Source of the DNA: Pseudanabaena sp.
Lineage (GTDB): Bacteria; Cyanobacteriota; Cyanobacteriia; Pseudanabaenales; Pseudanabaenaceae
Length of the DNA: 64,000 nucleotides
Assembly: GCA_003249035.1 (NCBI GenBank)
Contig: QBMK01000008.1
Coordinates: forward strand, 29,875 to 93,874
Direction of reading: 5' to 3'
Every line of letters starts with the position of its first letter. The first letter of the stretch is position 1. The position numbers and the translations under genes were made by a program. This document shows positions 1-9,747 of the stretch, one piece after another. The notes below the pieces were generated by a model. The model saw nothing but the letters and a program-made list of their open reading frames with translations. It made no database searches and had not been told where the DNA came from.

Positions 1-83
1 GCATTGCGCTCCCTCTTTTTTTTGTAAAAAAGAAATTCCTGCCTCAAGAGCGGAGAACAAGAAATTAAATTGTTAGACAAATT

Positions 84-473
84 ATGCCTCAAACCAAAAT
101 CTACGGGAACGCTGATTTTATTCAGCAAAATCGAGAAGCTCTATCGACTACAATTCATTTCTGTGTAGTTGATGCGCTCGACTATCCTCCAGAAAAGAAG
201 TTTCAGAGATTCTTTCCCTTGCAAGCTGAAGACTTTGAGTATCCCAACGATCGCACAGAAAAATATATCATCATCGAAATCCTAATGTTTGCAGGACGGA
301 CTGTAGAAGCCAAGAAAAATCTCTATCGCTTATTATTTGAGCGTCTAAAAGAAAAATTGGATATTGCTCCATTAGATATTGAAATAATTTTAATCGAGAC
401 GCCAAGCTATAATTGGGGCATCCGAGGAATGTCTGGTGATGAGTTGAACTTGAACTACAAGGTAAATGTCTAG
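84..473 (+). CDS. Tautomerase family protein
   Basis: A 129-residue protein that fits the Tautomerase_2 family (4-oxalocrotonate tautomerase superfamily). Pro2 directly follows the initiator Met, as needed for the N-terminal proline that acts as acid/base in this superfamily. Two family-typical stretches are visible: GRTVEAKK at residues 71-78, and NWGIRGMSGDEL at 110-121 near the C terminus. The length suits a fused double-unit tautomerase rather than the 60-residue single unit. The physiological substrate is unknown. The stop lies 3 nt before the start of the acetyltransferase gene, so the two are probably cotranscribed. No signal peptide is present, so it should be cytosolic. The family call is from recognised motifs; the reaction is inferred. 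Confidence 0.8.
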   Translation: MPQTKIYGNADFIQQNREALSTTIHFCVVDALDYPPEKKFQRFFPLQAEDFEYPNDRTEKYIIIEILMFAGRTVEAKKNLYRLLFERLKEKLDIAPLDIEIILIETPSYNWGIRGMSGDELNLNYKVNV

Positions 474-476
474 TCC

Positions 477-941
477 ATGAGTGAATTTGATCTTAATTTT
501 CGCTTAGCACAATTTATTGATATTGACCCACTGATGGAACTTGTGCGGGAGTTCTATAAATTTGATCGTATAGATTTTGATGAAGGCGTAGTCAAAGCAT
601 TTATTGCTTTGCTCAGTAATGAACAATTTGGGGTAATTTGGCTAATTTGCGATCGCGATCGCCCAATTGGATATGTGGCACTGACCTTCTTTTTTAGTAT
701 GGAATATCATGGACGCTGTGGACTTGTTGATGAGTTGTATATTCGGGAAGACTATCGCGGTCGCGGTATTGGGAAAAAAGTATTTAAGCTAATCGAGGAA
801 TATCTCCAAAGTCAAAAGATGAGTTCGGTATCTTTAGTTGTAGACTTCTGGAATGAGCCAGCAGAAGCTCTCTATACCAAACTAGGATTTCGTCGCGAAC
901 AACGGCACTTAATGGTTAAGCCTATAAGCAACGACGATTAA
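477..941 (+). CDS. GNAT family N-acetyltransferase
   Basis: A 154-residue GCN5-related N-acetyltransferase. The acetyl-CoA pyrophosphate-binding motif A is seen as RGRGIGKK at residues 94-101, after the strand LVDELYIR. The C-terminal motif B region has the usual N-E-x-A-x-x-L-Y-x-K-x-G-F layout at residues 126-138. The length is that of a single GNAT domain. It starts 3 nt after the tautomerase stop, which suggests translational coupling. The acceptor (small molecule or protein) cannot be read from the sequence. Confidence 0.88.
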   Translation: MSEFDLNFRLAQFIDIDPLMELVREFYKFDRIDFDEGVVKAFIALLSNEQFGVIWLICDRDRPIGYVALTFFFSMEYHGRCGLVDELYIREDYRGRGIGKKVFKLIEEYLQSQKMSSVSLVVDFWNEPAEALYTKLGFRREQRHLMVKPISNDD

Positions 942-978
942 GTGTTCTAAATTATTTAAGCCTATCGCAGTTAAGGTA

Positions 979-1058
979 TATAGCAAAGCAAGTTTTGCTT
1001 AGGATATAACCCAAGAAGACGAGTTGCGGCGCTTCGCGCCGCAACTCGTCTTCTTGGA
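979..1058. repeat. Truncated copy of 116-bp palindromic element (TATAGCAATG family)
   Basis: It begins with TATAGCAAAGCAAGTTTTGC, close to the left ends of the elements at 48232 and 52749. It then holds a 22-bp perfect hairpin (1011-1032 with 1036-1057) whose inner GAGTTGCGGCG arm is shared with the 52749 copy. The right terminal repeat is missing. It lies between convergent genes (GNAT and histidine kinase) and could also serve as a terminator. Confidence 0.6.
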
Positions 1059-1097
1059 GCTTACTGTCTATTTTTAGACTGGGAAGGAAGTACTATT

Positions 1098-3263
1098 TTA
1101 AGTTGGGAGTTGTTTTAAGGGAATCTCAATCTTGAATTCGGTGCCTTGCCCAACTTCTGAGCTAAAGGACAACTTCCCACCATGATTTTCAGTAATAATC
1201 TGATAGGCGATCGATAATCCTAAACCTGTACCTTTGCCTACAGGCTTCGTTGTGAAAAACAAATCAAACAAGCGATTGCGTAACTCGTCAGGAATTCCAT
1301 TAGCATTATCAGAAATTTTGATAACTAAGCGATCTCTATTTTGAGGATCTGCAAGAATTTCAGTTTGGATTAAGATTTTGGAGACTTTTCCATCTTGTCT
1401 AGTCCATTGTGGTTTATCACTCACAACCTGCCAAGTTCCATTTGCCTGAGCATCTTCTTCGAGAGCATCGATCGCATTTGTTAGCAAATTCATAAATACC
1501 TGATTTAGCTGTCCAGCGTAGCATTCTACATCAGGTAGATTGGCATAATTTTTCTCAACTAGAATCTCAGGATGATGATGAGTTGCCTTTAGTCGGCTTT
1601 GTAAAATCATTAAAGTACTATCAATTCCCTCATGGATATCGACAGGTTTACATCCTTCTTCATCACTACGAGAAAATTTATTTAGTGACTGAACAATCTT
1701 TTGAATTCTTTCTGCCCCAATCCGAATTGACCCAACTAACTTTACAAAGTCGTCAGCCAGAAAATCAATATCGATTTCTTCAAGCTTTGCTTGCACTGCT
1801 TCGATAGGATCAGGATAATGATTACGGTATGTTTCGACAAGACTTAATAGTTCAGATGTATAGGTGTCCGCATAAGAAAGATTTCCATAAATAAAATTCA
1901 CGGGATTATTAATTTCATGGGCTATTCCCGCTACAAGTTGTCCTAGCCCAGACATTTTCTCTGCTTGAATCAATTGAGATTGAGTACTTTTTAACTCTTG
2001 CAAAGCATGTTCTAGTTTTTCAGCCTGTAAGCGATATTTTTCTTCGGAGGCGCGGACTAGAGCCTCGGCAGCAAGACGTTCAGTAATGTCGCGTAAACTC
2101 CAAACTCTACCAACGCAACTTTCCAAAACGTTTTGTGGTTGTGAATAGCATTCTAGGGTTCTGCCATCATCTACCTCGACAATCTCAAAGCTATTCTGGT
2201 CAATACCAAGTCCTTTGCCAAATTGATGTAAGAATTGAGACGAGTTAATCCGCTTAGCAACATACTTGAGAATACTTGAGTCGTCATTTGATCGAAGAAT
2301 GCGATCGGGAATCTGCCAAAGATCAACAAACTTTTGATTGCAAATAATAATATTGCCGATCGCATCTAGCACCAAAATACCATCAGCTGTTGCCTCAAGT
2401 GTCGCACTGAGTGCCACAAAGCTTTTGTTGATTTCTGCTTCAGCAGCTTTGCGATCGCGAATATTTGTACAAATATAAGTTAGCCCAATTACCTCACCAG
2501 ATGGGCTTTTGACAGAATTTACTTTTAAGGAAATAGGAATAGGCTGCTGATTGCGATCAATTAGTTCTAGTTCACTATTCCAAGTACTACCATGCATAAC
2601 CGCTGAGTGGACAACTTGAGCAGTTTGTGCATCAGGAAAGAGAGGGCGTAGATTGGTGGACTTCTGTAATGCAGGTAAACTATATGTAAATAAATCGCTG
2701 AAGGCAAGATTGATATAAATTGGTTTTCCATGCTCATCAGTAATGCAGATGGCATCATTGGCACTTTCCAGGGCAGTCCCAATTTTAGTAAAAGCATCTT
2801 CAAGGTATTGTCGTTCAACAATTTCTTCATTTAGCTGGTGCTTAAGAAGTTCAGTCTGCGATTCAGCCAAAGCATGGCTAGAGACAATAATTCCGCCTGC
2901 TGATCCATCATCGGTATACCAAGGCTGAACATCCCATTGAAAATTATTTGCTGACTCTCCGCGACTTGCAATTTTAATGTTCGTCGTAAAATGGATCTGC
3001 ATACCGCTCAAGCATCGCTCTAATCCTTGCCTATGGGCGATCGCCATCGGTAATGAATCGTACAGACTTGTACCAATTAACTTAAGTCGAGGAATGCCTA
3101 GCATTTTGACCCAAGGCTGACTAACTAAGATGTAACGTAGATTGCTATCAAACATAGCGATCGGAACGGGGCAAAACTCAACAAACCACCGCAGATACTT
3201 TTCTGAGTGGTTAGAGCGGTTTAAAACTGCTCCCCAATGGGTTTGTGAGTTGGCTTTTGCCAT
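1098..3263 (-). CDS. Multi-PAS sensor histidine kinase, soluble
   Basis: A 721-residue kinase. Three PAS-like domains occupy roughly residues 20-130, 160-280 and 290-395. A coiled coil rich in Gln, Glu and Leu follows, then a HisKA dimerisation domain with the H-box AGIAHEINNP (phospho-acceptor His near 448). The HATPase domain shows the N-box NLLTNAIDAL near 590, the G1 box DNANGIPDE near 655 and the G2 box GKGTGLGLSIA near 683. There is no transmembrane segment, so it senses a cytosolic signal, and no haem or flavin ligand is obvious. No response regulator adjoins it, so it is an orphan kinase. The H-box type (HEINNP) is common among cyanobacterial hybrid-like kinases. Confidence 0.92.
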   Translation of the reverse strand: MAKANSQTHWGAVLNRSNHSEKYLRWFVEFCPVPIAMFDSNLRYILVSQPWVKMLGIPRLKLIGTSLYDSLPMAIAHRQGLERCLSGMQIHFTTNIKIASRGESANNFQWDVQPWYTDDGSAGGIIVSSHALAESQTELLKHQLNEEIVERQYLEDAFTKIGTALESANDAICITDEHGKPIYINLAFSDLFTYSLPALQKSTNLRPLFPDAQTAQVVHSAVMHGSTWNSELELIDRNQQPIPISLKVNSVKSPSGEVIGLTYICTNIRDRKAAEAEINKSFVALSATLEATADGILVLDAIGNIIICNQKFVDLWQIPDRILRSNDDSSILKYVAKRINSSQFLHQFGKGLGIDQNSFEIVEVDDGRTLECYSQPQNVLESCVGRVWSLRDITERLAAEALVRASEEKYRLQAEKLEHALQELKSTQSQLIQAEKMSGLGQLVAGIAHEINNPVNFIYGNLSYADTYTSELLSLVETYRNHYPDPIEAVQAKLEEIDIDFLADDFVKLVGSIRIGAERIQKIVQSLNKFSRSDEEGCKPVDIHEGIDSTLMILQSRLKATHHHPEILVEKNYANLPDVECYAGQLNQVFMNLLTNAIDALEEDAQANGTWQVVSDKPQWTRQDGKVSKILIQTEILADPQNRDRLVIKISDNANGIPDELRNRLFDLFFTTKPVGKGTGLGLSIAYQIITENHGGKLSFSSEVGQGTEFKIEIPLKQLPT

Positions 3264-3380
3264 CTTAACCTGATTTGTTTTTGGCGAGTATTAGTACTTG
3301 ATCTAAAAATTGTAGAGGGTTGCAGATATATAGAGTGTATTACCTGAACCATAAAAGGTTTTCGCCTGATTTAGTAAGCC

Positions 3381-4619
3381 CTAATTGTCGTCATTTTGCG
3401 CAAGTCCTAATATTTTCTCGGCAATATATTTAGCGATTCGTGCAGATGCTCCTGCTTTTCCCATGCGTTCCTCACCATTGCGGCTTACTTCTTGGAAGTA
3501 ATCAGGGTCTTGCAAAATCTTATTGAGCACATCTGCAACCTGAGCTGGTTTTTCGATCAAATTAATTGAACAGCCTAACAAATCCGCTTGTTCTTCAGCA
3601 AACTTGCGCGTGAATTGGGGCCCATTTCCAGCGATCGTAATTACGGGTTTACCTAAACCCACCATTTGTTCTGTTGCAGTGCCTGCCATCGCCAAGCCTA
3701 AATGACATTGATGCAGACAATCATTAAAGCCATCTTGCAATAAAATTAGTCGAGCATTCTGCACCTTAAAAGTCTTTTCATCAATACGTTGCCAACCCTT
3801 TTGGATAATGCTCTGTCCGATAATTTCCAGATCTAAATCAGGCGCGATCGCAACTAAGAAATGGACATTATGGGGAATTGCACGGGAGACAACTTGGGCG
3901 CAGAGCATCAAAGCCATCCAGTTTTCATAGGCTTCAGGAGATCGCGAACCTGGAAGAATTGCTACAGCCCACTCATCTTCGCCAACACCAAAATTAATGC
4001 CTTTGGGTTCAAGCCCATCCATCATCGAGTTACCCAAATAAATCGCAGGCAGTTTAAAATCTCGATTCAAGCTCTCGGCGGTCAAAAGATCGCGAACAAA
4101 TATCGCCTTGCAGCGATTGCTATTCATCAAAGCGCGTTCCCAAGGAAAAAAGTAGGAACCGCCAAAAGGTTTTTTGACATGGGGTAAATTGCTTTTGCGA
4201 TCGCGCCAAAAATATTCTGACTTAGCCGTGGCAACAAACGCGAAATTACAACCACCAAATTTTGACGGTAACCACGCAAACAGCAATGGCACAATATCAC
4301 CCACCGCTAAAATCAGCCGATTGTTTCTACGATTTTCGCGTGACCACTTCCATGCAAAGCCCAATTGCTTTCGAGTCAGTCCCACCAATCCGCTTTTGAC
4401 ATCACGCGCTAGCTGTCGGCTATCCATACGGACAAATCCCCCCGATGGCATCGCTTGCGTGTACTTTTCGACGATCGGTATATTTGCTTTAGTGTATGCA
4501 TGTCCCACACCCACAAGCGGCAAGGCGATCGCAGAAAACCCTAGCTTCTCTAATTCAATGCAGATACGGGCAGCAATGATATCTTCACCATGTCCGTTGC
4601 TGATACATAAAATTTCCAC
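3381..4619 (-). CDS. Lipid-A-disaccharide synthase-related glycosyltransferase
   Basis: A 412-residue protein resembling the LpxB/MurG-like GT-B fold. The N-terminal motif CISNGHGED and the C-terminal motif GLAMAGTATEQMVGLGKPV (nucleotide-sugar-binding half) are typical of the cyanobacterial family annotated as lipid-A-disaccharide synthase-related. Cyanobacteria have other genes resembling LpxB proper, and this paralogue has no established substrate. The start codon is GTG at 4619, immediately before the conserved first strand. No signal peptide is seen; a peripheral inner-membrane enzyme is likely. It lies downstream of speA on the same strand but 200 bases and a hairpin away. Confidence 0.75.
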   Translation of the reverse strand: MEILCISNGHGEDIIAARICIELEKLGFSAIALPLVGVGHAYTKANIPIVEKYTQAMPSGGFVRMDSRQLARDVKSGLVGLTRKQLGFAWKWSRENRRNNRLILAVGDIVPLLFAWLPSKFGGCNFAFVATAKSEYFWRDRKSNLPHVKKPFGGSYFFPWERALMNSNRCKAIFVRDLLTAESLNRDFKLPAIYLGNSMMDGLEPKGINFGVGEDEWAVAILPGSRSPEAYENWMALMLCAQVVSRAIPHNVHFLVAIAPDLDLEIIGQSIIQKGWQRIDEKTFKVQNARLILLQDGFNDCLHQCHLGLAMAGTATEQMVGLGKPVITIAGNGPQFTRKFAEEQADLLGCSINLIEKPAQVADVLNKILQDPDYFQEVSRNGEERMGKAGASARIAKYIAEKILGLAQNDDN

Positions 4620-4765
4620 GTTTTACCAAAAAATCTCATTTGCAATTCTAAATTATTGATTCGCTATGCCAAAAGTACAGCAAATCAATATTGTTAGCTA
4701 ATGTAACTTTAGTAGAAACTGCGACATTATGCTCAATACGCGGCGTTGAGAATCGCAAATAAAAT

Positions 4766-4818
4766 AAAACCCAAAACTGTTGTCTTGAGCAAAGCCCAAG
4801 ACAACAGTTTTGGGTTTT
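4766..4818 (-). terminator. Hairpin terminator after speA
   Basis: A 22-bp perfect stem (4766-4787 with 4797-4818) begins 2 nt beyond the speA stop. On the minus strand it is followed by an A/T-rich run. The arm starts AAAACCCAAAAC, like the inner arms of the 116-bp elements at 48232 and 52749, so it may be a recruited repeat. Confidence 0.6.
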
Positions 4819-4820
4819 GA

Positions 4821-6746
4821 TTAGCTTAAATATGTATAACCATTTAAGCAATGTTCATATTTTTGTAAAAACAACCTAGCTTCACCAAGAGTAATTTGCT
4901 TTTCTTGGAGAGCGCGTTCTGTCTCTTGACGAATATTTTCCAGCATCGCTTCGCGATTGTACTGCACATATTCCAGAACCTCGGTCATTGAGTCACCCTT
5001 GATCACATGCTCAACCTTATATCCATGAGGGGTTGCATGAATATGAACTGCATCAGTGTCACCAAATAAGTTATGCAAATCGCCAAGAATCTCTTGATAG
5101 GCTCCACCGAGAAACAAAGCTAGAAAGTAAGGCTCTTCAGAAATAAAAGGATGTAACTCAAGCACAGACTTAACATCACGTAAATCGATGAAGCGATCGA
5201 TTTTGCCATCGCTATCACAGGTGAGATCGGCAATTGTGCCGCGACAATTTGGCTCTTCATTCAGTCGATGGATTGGCATAATTGGGAACAATTGGTCGAT
5301 CGCCCAACTATCGGGAGCAGACTGAAATACTGAGAAATTACAGTAATAAGTTAGCGCCATAGCCCGTTCAAGATCTTCAAGATCGTCAGGCACGTAATTC
5401 AGTTTGCGGGTTACTTTGAGAATGCGATCGCAACATTCCCAAAACAGACGTTCAACTCTGGCGCGTTGCTTGAGACTTAGATAGCCAAAAGTGAACAAGC
5501 TAACTGCTTCTTGATTGAACTGGACAGCATCGTGATAAATCTCTTGGTAATTATTTTCATTGATGTTTTCCAATGCTTCAAAAAGATTGCGGACGATTAG
5601 ATGCTCATCCTCTTTTAGAGGTGCGATCGGCTGGTTAGGAATACCGCTAATGCCAACTACATCAAAGACTAAAACCGATTGATGGGATGCGATCGCGCGA
5701 CCGCTTTCACTGGTCAAAGTTGGTACAGGTACGCCTTTTTCCGCGCAGGCATCCTTGATTGCCGCCACAATATCGTAGGCATAGTTCTGCATACTATAGT
5801 TTTTGGAAGCATAGAAATTAGTTTTGGAACCATCATAGTCAACTCCTAAACCGCCACCAACATCGAGATGTCCCATAGGTGCTCCCATTTCCACAAGCTG
5901 CACATAGATTTGACCTGCTTCGCGTAAGGCATCTTTGATCGTGCTGATGTTACTGATTTGGGAACCGATGTGGAAATGTAACAATTTCAATGAATCCAGC
6001 ATATTTGCTGCTTCCAATTGTTCAAAGGTTTCTAGGATTTCCCACATGCTCAAACCAAACTTAGCGCGATCGCCTGTGGAATCTTCCCAATGCCCCAAAC
6101 CTTTGGCACTCAGTTTTGCTCTTACACCAACCACAGGCGCAATTCCCAACTTAGTCGCAGCGCGGATGATCATTTCCACTTCTTCTAGTTGCTCGATCAC
6201 AATGATCGTATTTTGTCCGAGCTTTCGCGCTAGTAGAGCCGTTTCAATATATTCAGCATCTTTGTAGCCATTGCAGATTAGTAACGAACCTGGGGTGCGC
6301 AAAGTGGCGAGAGCAATCAATAGTTCTGGTTTAGAACCTGCTTCTAATCCAAATTGAAAGGGTTTTCCATATTTTGCAATTTCTTCAACCAATTGGCGTT
6401 GTTGATTGACTTTGACAGGAAAAACGCCACGATAAACGCCATTGTAGTTATAGCGAGCGATCGCCTTGGCAAAGGTAGAATTAATGCGCTCAATGCGATC
6501 GGCCAAGATATCTGAAAATCTCACTAAGATAGGCAGACGCAATCCTCTCTGCTTCAGGTCGTTAACCAAATCAAAGAGGTCAATGCAACCTCCGCGATCG
6601 CCCTTCGGTGAGACGGTCACATTACCAGCTTCGTTAATACTAAAATAAGGTTCCCCCCAACCATCAATGCGGTAGAGCATCTCACTATCTTGAATTGTCC
6701 ACTTTTTCGCATCAGCAACAATAGGTAATTGAATCTCTTGCAACAT
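4821..6746 (-). CDS. speA: Biosynthetic arginine decarboxylase
   Basis: A 641-residue, PLP-dependent fold III decarboxylase that converts arginine to agmatine for polyamine synthesis. The PLP lysine lies in GVFPVKVNQQ (Lys112). The barrel motifs HIGSQISN near residue 260 and DVGGGLGVDYDGS near 297 bind the cofactor phosphate. The C-terminal region carries TSESGRAIASH and the four-helix insertion typical of SpeA, and the length matches the 630-660 residues of the family. It is a single-gene unit with its own terminator. Agmatine probably feeds putrescine or nitrogen recycling, but those genes are not in the window. Confidence 0.95.
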   Translation of the reverse strand: MLQEIQLPIVADAKKWTIQDSEMLYRIDGWGEPYFSINEAGNVTVSPKGDRGGCIDLFDLVNDLKQRGLRLPILVRFSDILADRIERINSTFAKAIARYNYNGVYRGVFPVKVNQQRQLVEEIAKYGKPFQFGLEAGSKPELLIALATLRTPGSLLICNGYKDAEYIETALLARKLGQNTIIVIEQLEEVEMIIRAATKLGIAPVVGVRAKLSAKGLGHWEDSTGDRAKFGLSMWEILETFEQLEAANMLDSLKLLHFHIGSQISNISTIKDALREAGQIYVQLVEMGAPMGHLDVGGGLGVDYDGSKTNFYASKNYSMQNYAYDIVAAIKDACAEKGVPVPTLTSESGRAIASHQSVLVFDVVGISGIPNQPIAPLKEDEHLIVRNLFEALENINENNYQEIYHDAVQFNQEAVSLFTFGYLSLKQRARVERLFWECCDRILKVTRKLNYVPDDLEDLERAMALTYYCNFSVFQSAPDSWAIDQLFPIMPIHRLNEEPNCRGTIADLTCDSDGKIDRFIDLRDVKSVLELHPFISEEPYFLALFLGGAYQEILGDLHNLFGDTDAVHIHATPHGYKVEHVIKGDSMTEVLEYVQYNREAMLENIRQETERALQEKQITLGEARLFLQKYEHCLNGYTYLS

Positions 6747-7230
6747 TGTTAATAAACCTTGATAAATCCTACAAACCCAAATCTAGATAGTGAAAAATTT
6801 ATGGCGCTTTAGACTCACCACATCAACTTTAACACTCTCACCAAATCTATTGGCTAAACGAGAAAATAGTCTAGATCTTTTTGAACAAATTATGAACAAT
6901 TTATTTTTGAATTGTTTTCCAAAAATTTGTCTAATAATTTCCAGACAGAATTTAGAGATGACTGATATAGGCAGCAATTATCGATCAAATGAACCACAAG
7001 AATTTTATAAAAGTGTTGCAAAAAAAAACACTTTTTTAAAATTCTTAGTTTGGGTTTGAGAGCAAAGCGCTGTATATAGAGACGTCCCTTGTTTTTGCCC
7101 CAATGTTAATCTAAACCTAATTTTTTGCACATAATTACGCCTTTACCTACAAAAAAGCTGTTGCGGTTTTTCAATGAGTGGTCTATGAGAATAAGTGTTA
7201 AGGAAATCCTCTACTCATCTCTTTCTTCTA
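6747..7230. other. Intergenic region upstream of speA
   Basis: A strongly A/T-rich gap between the speA start and the hairpins after the surface-protein operon. Short ORFs on both strands (about 64 and 89 codons near 6783-7059) overlap each other, have no recognisable domain and no good ribosome site, and are not called. The speA promoter must lie here on the minus strand, but I cannot assign its boxes. Confidence 0.5.
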
Positions 7231-7328
7231 AAGAATTAGATGATGCAATCGAAGACACCATCATCTAATTCTTTTCTAGTTCTAAGACTGACTTTAAACA
7301 AGCAAGTCTTAGAACTAGAAAAGAATTA
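7231..7328 (-). terminator. Overlapping alternative hairpins after the surface-protein operon
   Basis: Two long perfect stems share a segment. The 24-bp stem pairs 7266-7289 with 7305-7328. The 15-bp stem pairs 7231-7245 with 7259-7273. Bases 7266-7273 belong to both, so the two hairpins exclude each other. On the minus strand the long hairpin comes first after the operon stop at 7366. The arrangement looks like a terminator/antiterminator or a repeat pile-up, and it also lies in the distal upstream region of speA. Confidence 0.55.
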
Positions 7329-7365
7329 TCAATAGCATTTAAATTATGCAGAACATTTAGTCTTT

Positions 7366-9672
7366 CTATTTGACTCTTACTTGGAAGCGAACAAACCCAT
7401 AGGAAGCAGGGGGAATGCCAGATGCGGTTGCAAATGGCAAACTTGCTGGTGAAGCAACCAAATTTACGACCACTACTCCATCGGTATTGTCAACAGCACT
7501 TAAATTGCCACCATCACTCCTCCTACAAGTATTTGGCGGTAAAGAGTTGGGAGGAGAAAAATTACCTCGATCTGCATCAATAATATTAGTCAGAAAGCTA
7601 GTTGGTGCAGTCGGCAAAGAAGTTGTACTATTTGCAAAAGCAATGCCTAAGTCAGTGCCTCCACCAACAGTATCGAAAGCATTACTTACGAATACTGTTG
7701 GTGAGGGAATTAAGTCGCAAATGGTGGCATTAGTAACGGGGATATTGCCAGATGAGAGAAAATAGATTGTGTACTCAATTACATCGCCAGACTCAGAAGA
7801 ACTAACATTGACAGCGCCTCTCAGATAGGTATTGCGATCGGGCCACAATGGATCGTTATCTCCATTATTGGCTATTCCGTCTTCATTAAATACATTGAAG
7901 TCTTGACTGCCACTTGGAGTAATTGTAACTCCGCCTCTTGTCATATTCGTAATTCGTTTTGACAACACTAGTCTTGGTGCAGAACAGCTCGCACCAGAAC
8001 CTACTCCAGGTATAGCAGTGGGAGCAATTGGAATTGCAAAACCACTTCCAGCCAAAGCTCCATTATTTAGATTTGGAGGAATTCCTGTGAAACCTGCCGC
8101 TCCTCCTGAACTGTTAATTGTTACACCAGGACTAGCAACTACGACCCCACCGCCGCCGCCGCCACCTGGACCGTGAGGCTGAGCAAATATAGCGTCACCT
8201 CCATTACCGCCATTAACATTAACAGTGAGTCCAGTCAGATTATTACTCAGCGCAGAGACTAATACGCTACCTCCAGCACCGCCACCGCCGCCGCCATCTT
8301 GGGTTACGCTTCGAGCACTTGTACCATTAGCGCTGATCGTTCCCACGCCACTCACTGTATTAGTGCGTAACATTACTAATCCTCCGCCCGAAGCACCGCT
8401 ACTAAATATGCCAGCACCATTCGGAACAACACCAGCACCAGAACCATCGTTCGTTGTTCCTGCGCCACCGCCACCGCCAAGTACTAGAATATTTGTAGCA
8501 GCAGGAACAGGCGCACCACCAAAACCACCTGTTGGTAAGTCCGAGAACCAAGCTCTCCCACCAATTCCTCCAAATCCCCCATTACTGCCACCACCACCGC
8601 CAGTATTTTGATCGTTACTATTGGTATTACCATCAGTACTTCCACCACCAGCATTACCAGGAGCACCTCGACCATAGCTTCCATTGGGATAGCCTTCAAT
8701 TGTATTGTCAAACAACGCCAAGGTAGTTGGATTGATTACAAACCTCGGCGTTCCTGCTATTCCTTCTCCCTTTGAGCCATTTTTAGCCAATGTTGAAAGA
8801 GTCCTATAATCAGTATTTGGGCTAACAGCACCACCAAGTTGACGCCCGCCACCGCCACGAAATCCTCTACCACTAACATCTATTGCACCACCATTGAGAT
8901 TTAGATTGCCAGCCACATCGTAGACAACGATTCCGCCTGTACTGCCGTTCCAAAATGGTGATGTAGCGGAACCTAGTGTGGAAGTTGAATATTGTGGAAC
9001 ACGGACAACTTGATAAGTCTGTTGCCCTTGGGTTGCTGTCGCTGCGGCACTGAAATATGTATTAATCAGTCCCGATCCATTTGCACCTCTAATGGGCACT
9101 GCCCCTGCACTTATTGGACCAGTTGCAACAATATATTCATATCTGCCAGCGGTACTGCTAATAAAACCACTAGCACCATTAGTAGGAGGCTGTGGGGCTG
9201 GTGGAGCTAATAATGGTGGCACATCTCCGCCAACACCATTACCATAAGCATCAGTATTTGTAGAGTTGATGACAGCATCCTGCATTTGTATGATCAATAA
9301 CAGATCGCCTGCAGCGATATTAGTGGGAGCGCCAACGCTAGCGCCAACAGGGATTGAGGTAGCGCCTGCTGCTACTGTTGCGGTGCCAGGGTAATAGGTG
9401 TTAATAACTCCAGCGGGAGTACCAACACCATCTCTCCCGGGGGTAGCACATAAAGCGGGTGTTGCTTGAGCATTGACTGGCTCAATAAATGATGGCGACA
9501 AGACTTTATTAGAAGTAGCCGAAAAAAATACTTGAGGAAATGGAATGGGGAAAAAGGAAAAAAGTACAAATAGGCAAGCTAGTAATACAGGCAACCATTT
9601 GCGGCGATAAGTGTAGACTAGGCTTCTTAGAGATTTTTTTATCTGTGCAGGGATCTTAAATGGAGAACTCAT
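7366..9672 (-). CDS. Secreted glycine-rich DUF11-like protein
   Basis: A 768-residue exported protein. A basic N terminus is followed by a hydrophobic segment at about residues 27-50 and then NAQA, consistent with a signal peptide. The middle (about 250-540) is extremely rich in Gly, Ala, Ser and Asn with runs of 5-7 glycines, suggesting a loose beta-rich or repetitive fold. The C-terminal 200 residues look like a DUF11/TIGR01451-type beta-sandwich (VLSKRIT, then DVIEYTIYFLSSGN). It is the last gene of a four-gene minus-strand cluster, 75 nt after the beta-helix/OmpA gene. A surface or extracellular-matrix role is inferred from the company it keeps. The opposite-strand ORFs rich in Pro are shadows of its Gly codons. 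Confidence 0.65.
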   Translation of the reverse strand: MSSPFKIPAQIKKSLRSLVYTYRRKWLPVLLACLFVLFSFFPIPFPQVFFSATSNKVLSPSFIEPVNAQATPALCATPGRDGVGTPAGVINTYYPGTATVAAGATSIPVGASVGAPTNIAAGDLLLIIQMQDAVINSTNTDAYGNGVGGDVPPLLAPPAPQPPTNGASGFISSTAGRYEYIVATGPISAGAVPIRGANGSGLINTYFSAAATATQGQQTYQVVRVPQYSTSTLGSATSPFWNGSTGGIVVYDVAGNLNLNGGAIDVSGRGFRGGGGRQLGGAVSPNTDYRTLSTLAKNGSKGEGIAGTPRFVINPTTLALFDNTIEGYPNGSYGRGAPGNAGGGSTDGNTNSNDQNTGGGGGSNGGFGGIGGRAWFSDLPTGGFGGAPVPAATNILVLGGGGGAGTTNDGSGAGVVPNGAGIFSSGASGGGLVMLRTNTVSGVGTISANGTSARSVTQDGGGGGGAGGSVLVSALSNNLTGLTVNVNGGNGGDAIFAQPHGPGGGGGGGVVVASPGVTINSSGGAAGFTGIPPNLNNGALAGSGFAIPIAPTAIPGVGSGASCSAPRLVLSKRITNMTRGGVTITPSGSQDFNVFNEDGIANNGDNDPLWPDRNTYLRGAVNVSSSESGDVIEYTIYFLSSGNIPVTNATICDLIPSPTVFVSNAFDTVGGGTDLGIAFANSTTSLPTAPTSFLTNIIDADRGNFSPPNSLPPNTCRRSDGGNLSAVDNTDGVVVVNLVASPASLPFATASGIPPASYGFVRFQVRVK

Positions 9673-9747
9673 ATTTGTATTTTCTATGCTTAATGGGATG
9701 AAATATGTTGATAAATTGCATCAGAGCGTTATAGTAACGTTTTGATA

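Noticed and set aside
6783..7059. Overlapping short ORFs upstream of speA
   Set aside because: A/T-rich chance frames without start signals or recognisable domains.
8225..8611. Proline-rich plus-strand ORF
   Set aside because: It is the antisense of Gly-rich codons in the 7366-9672 gene and has no independent support.
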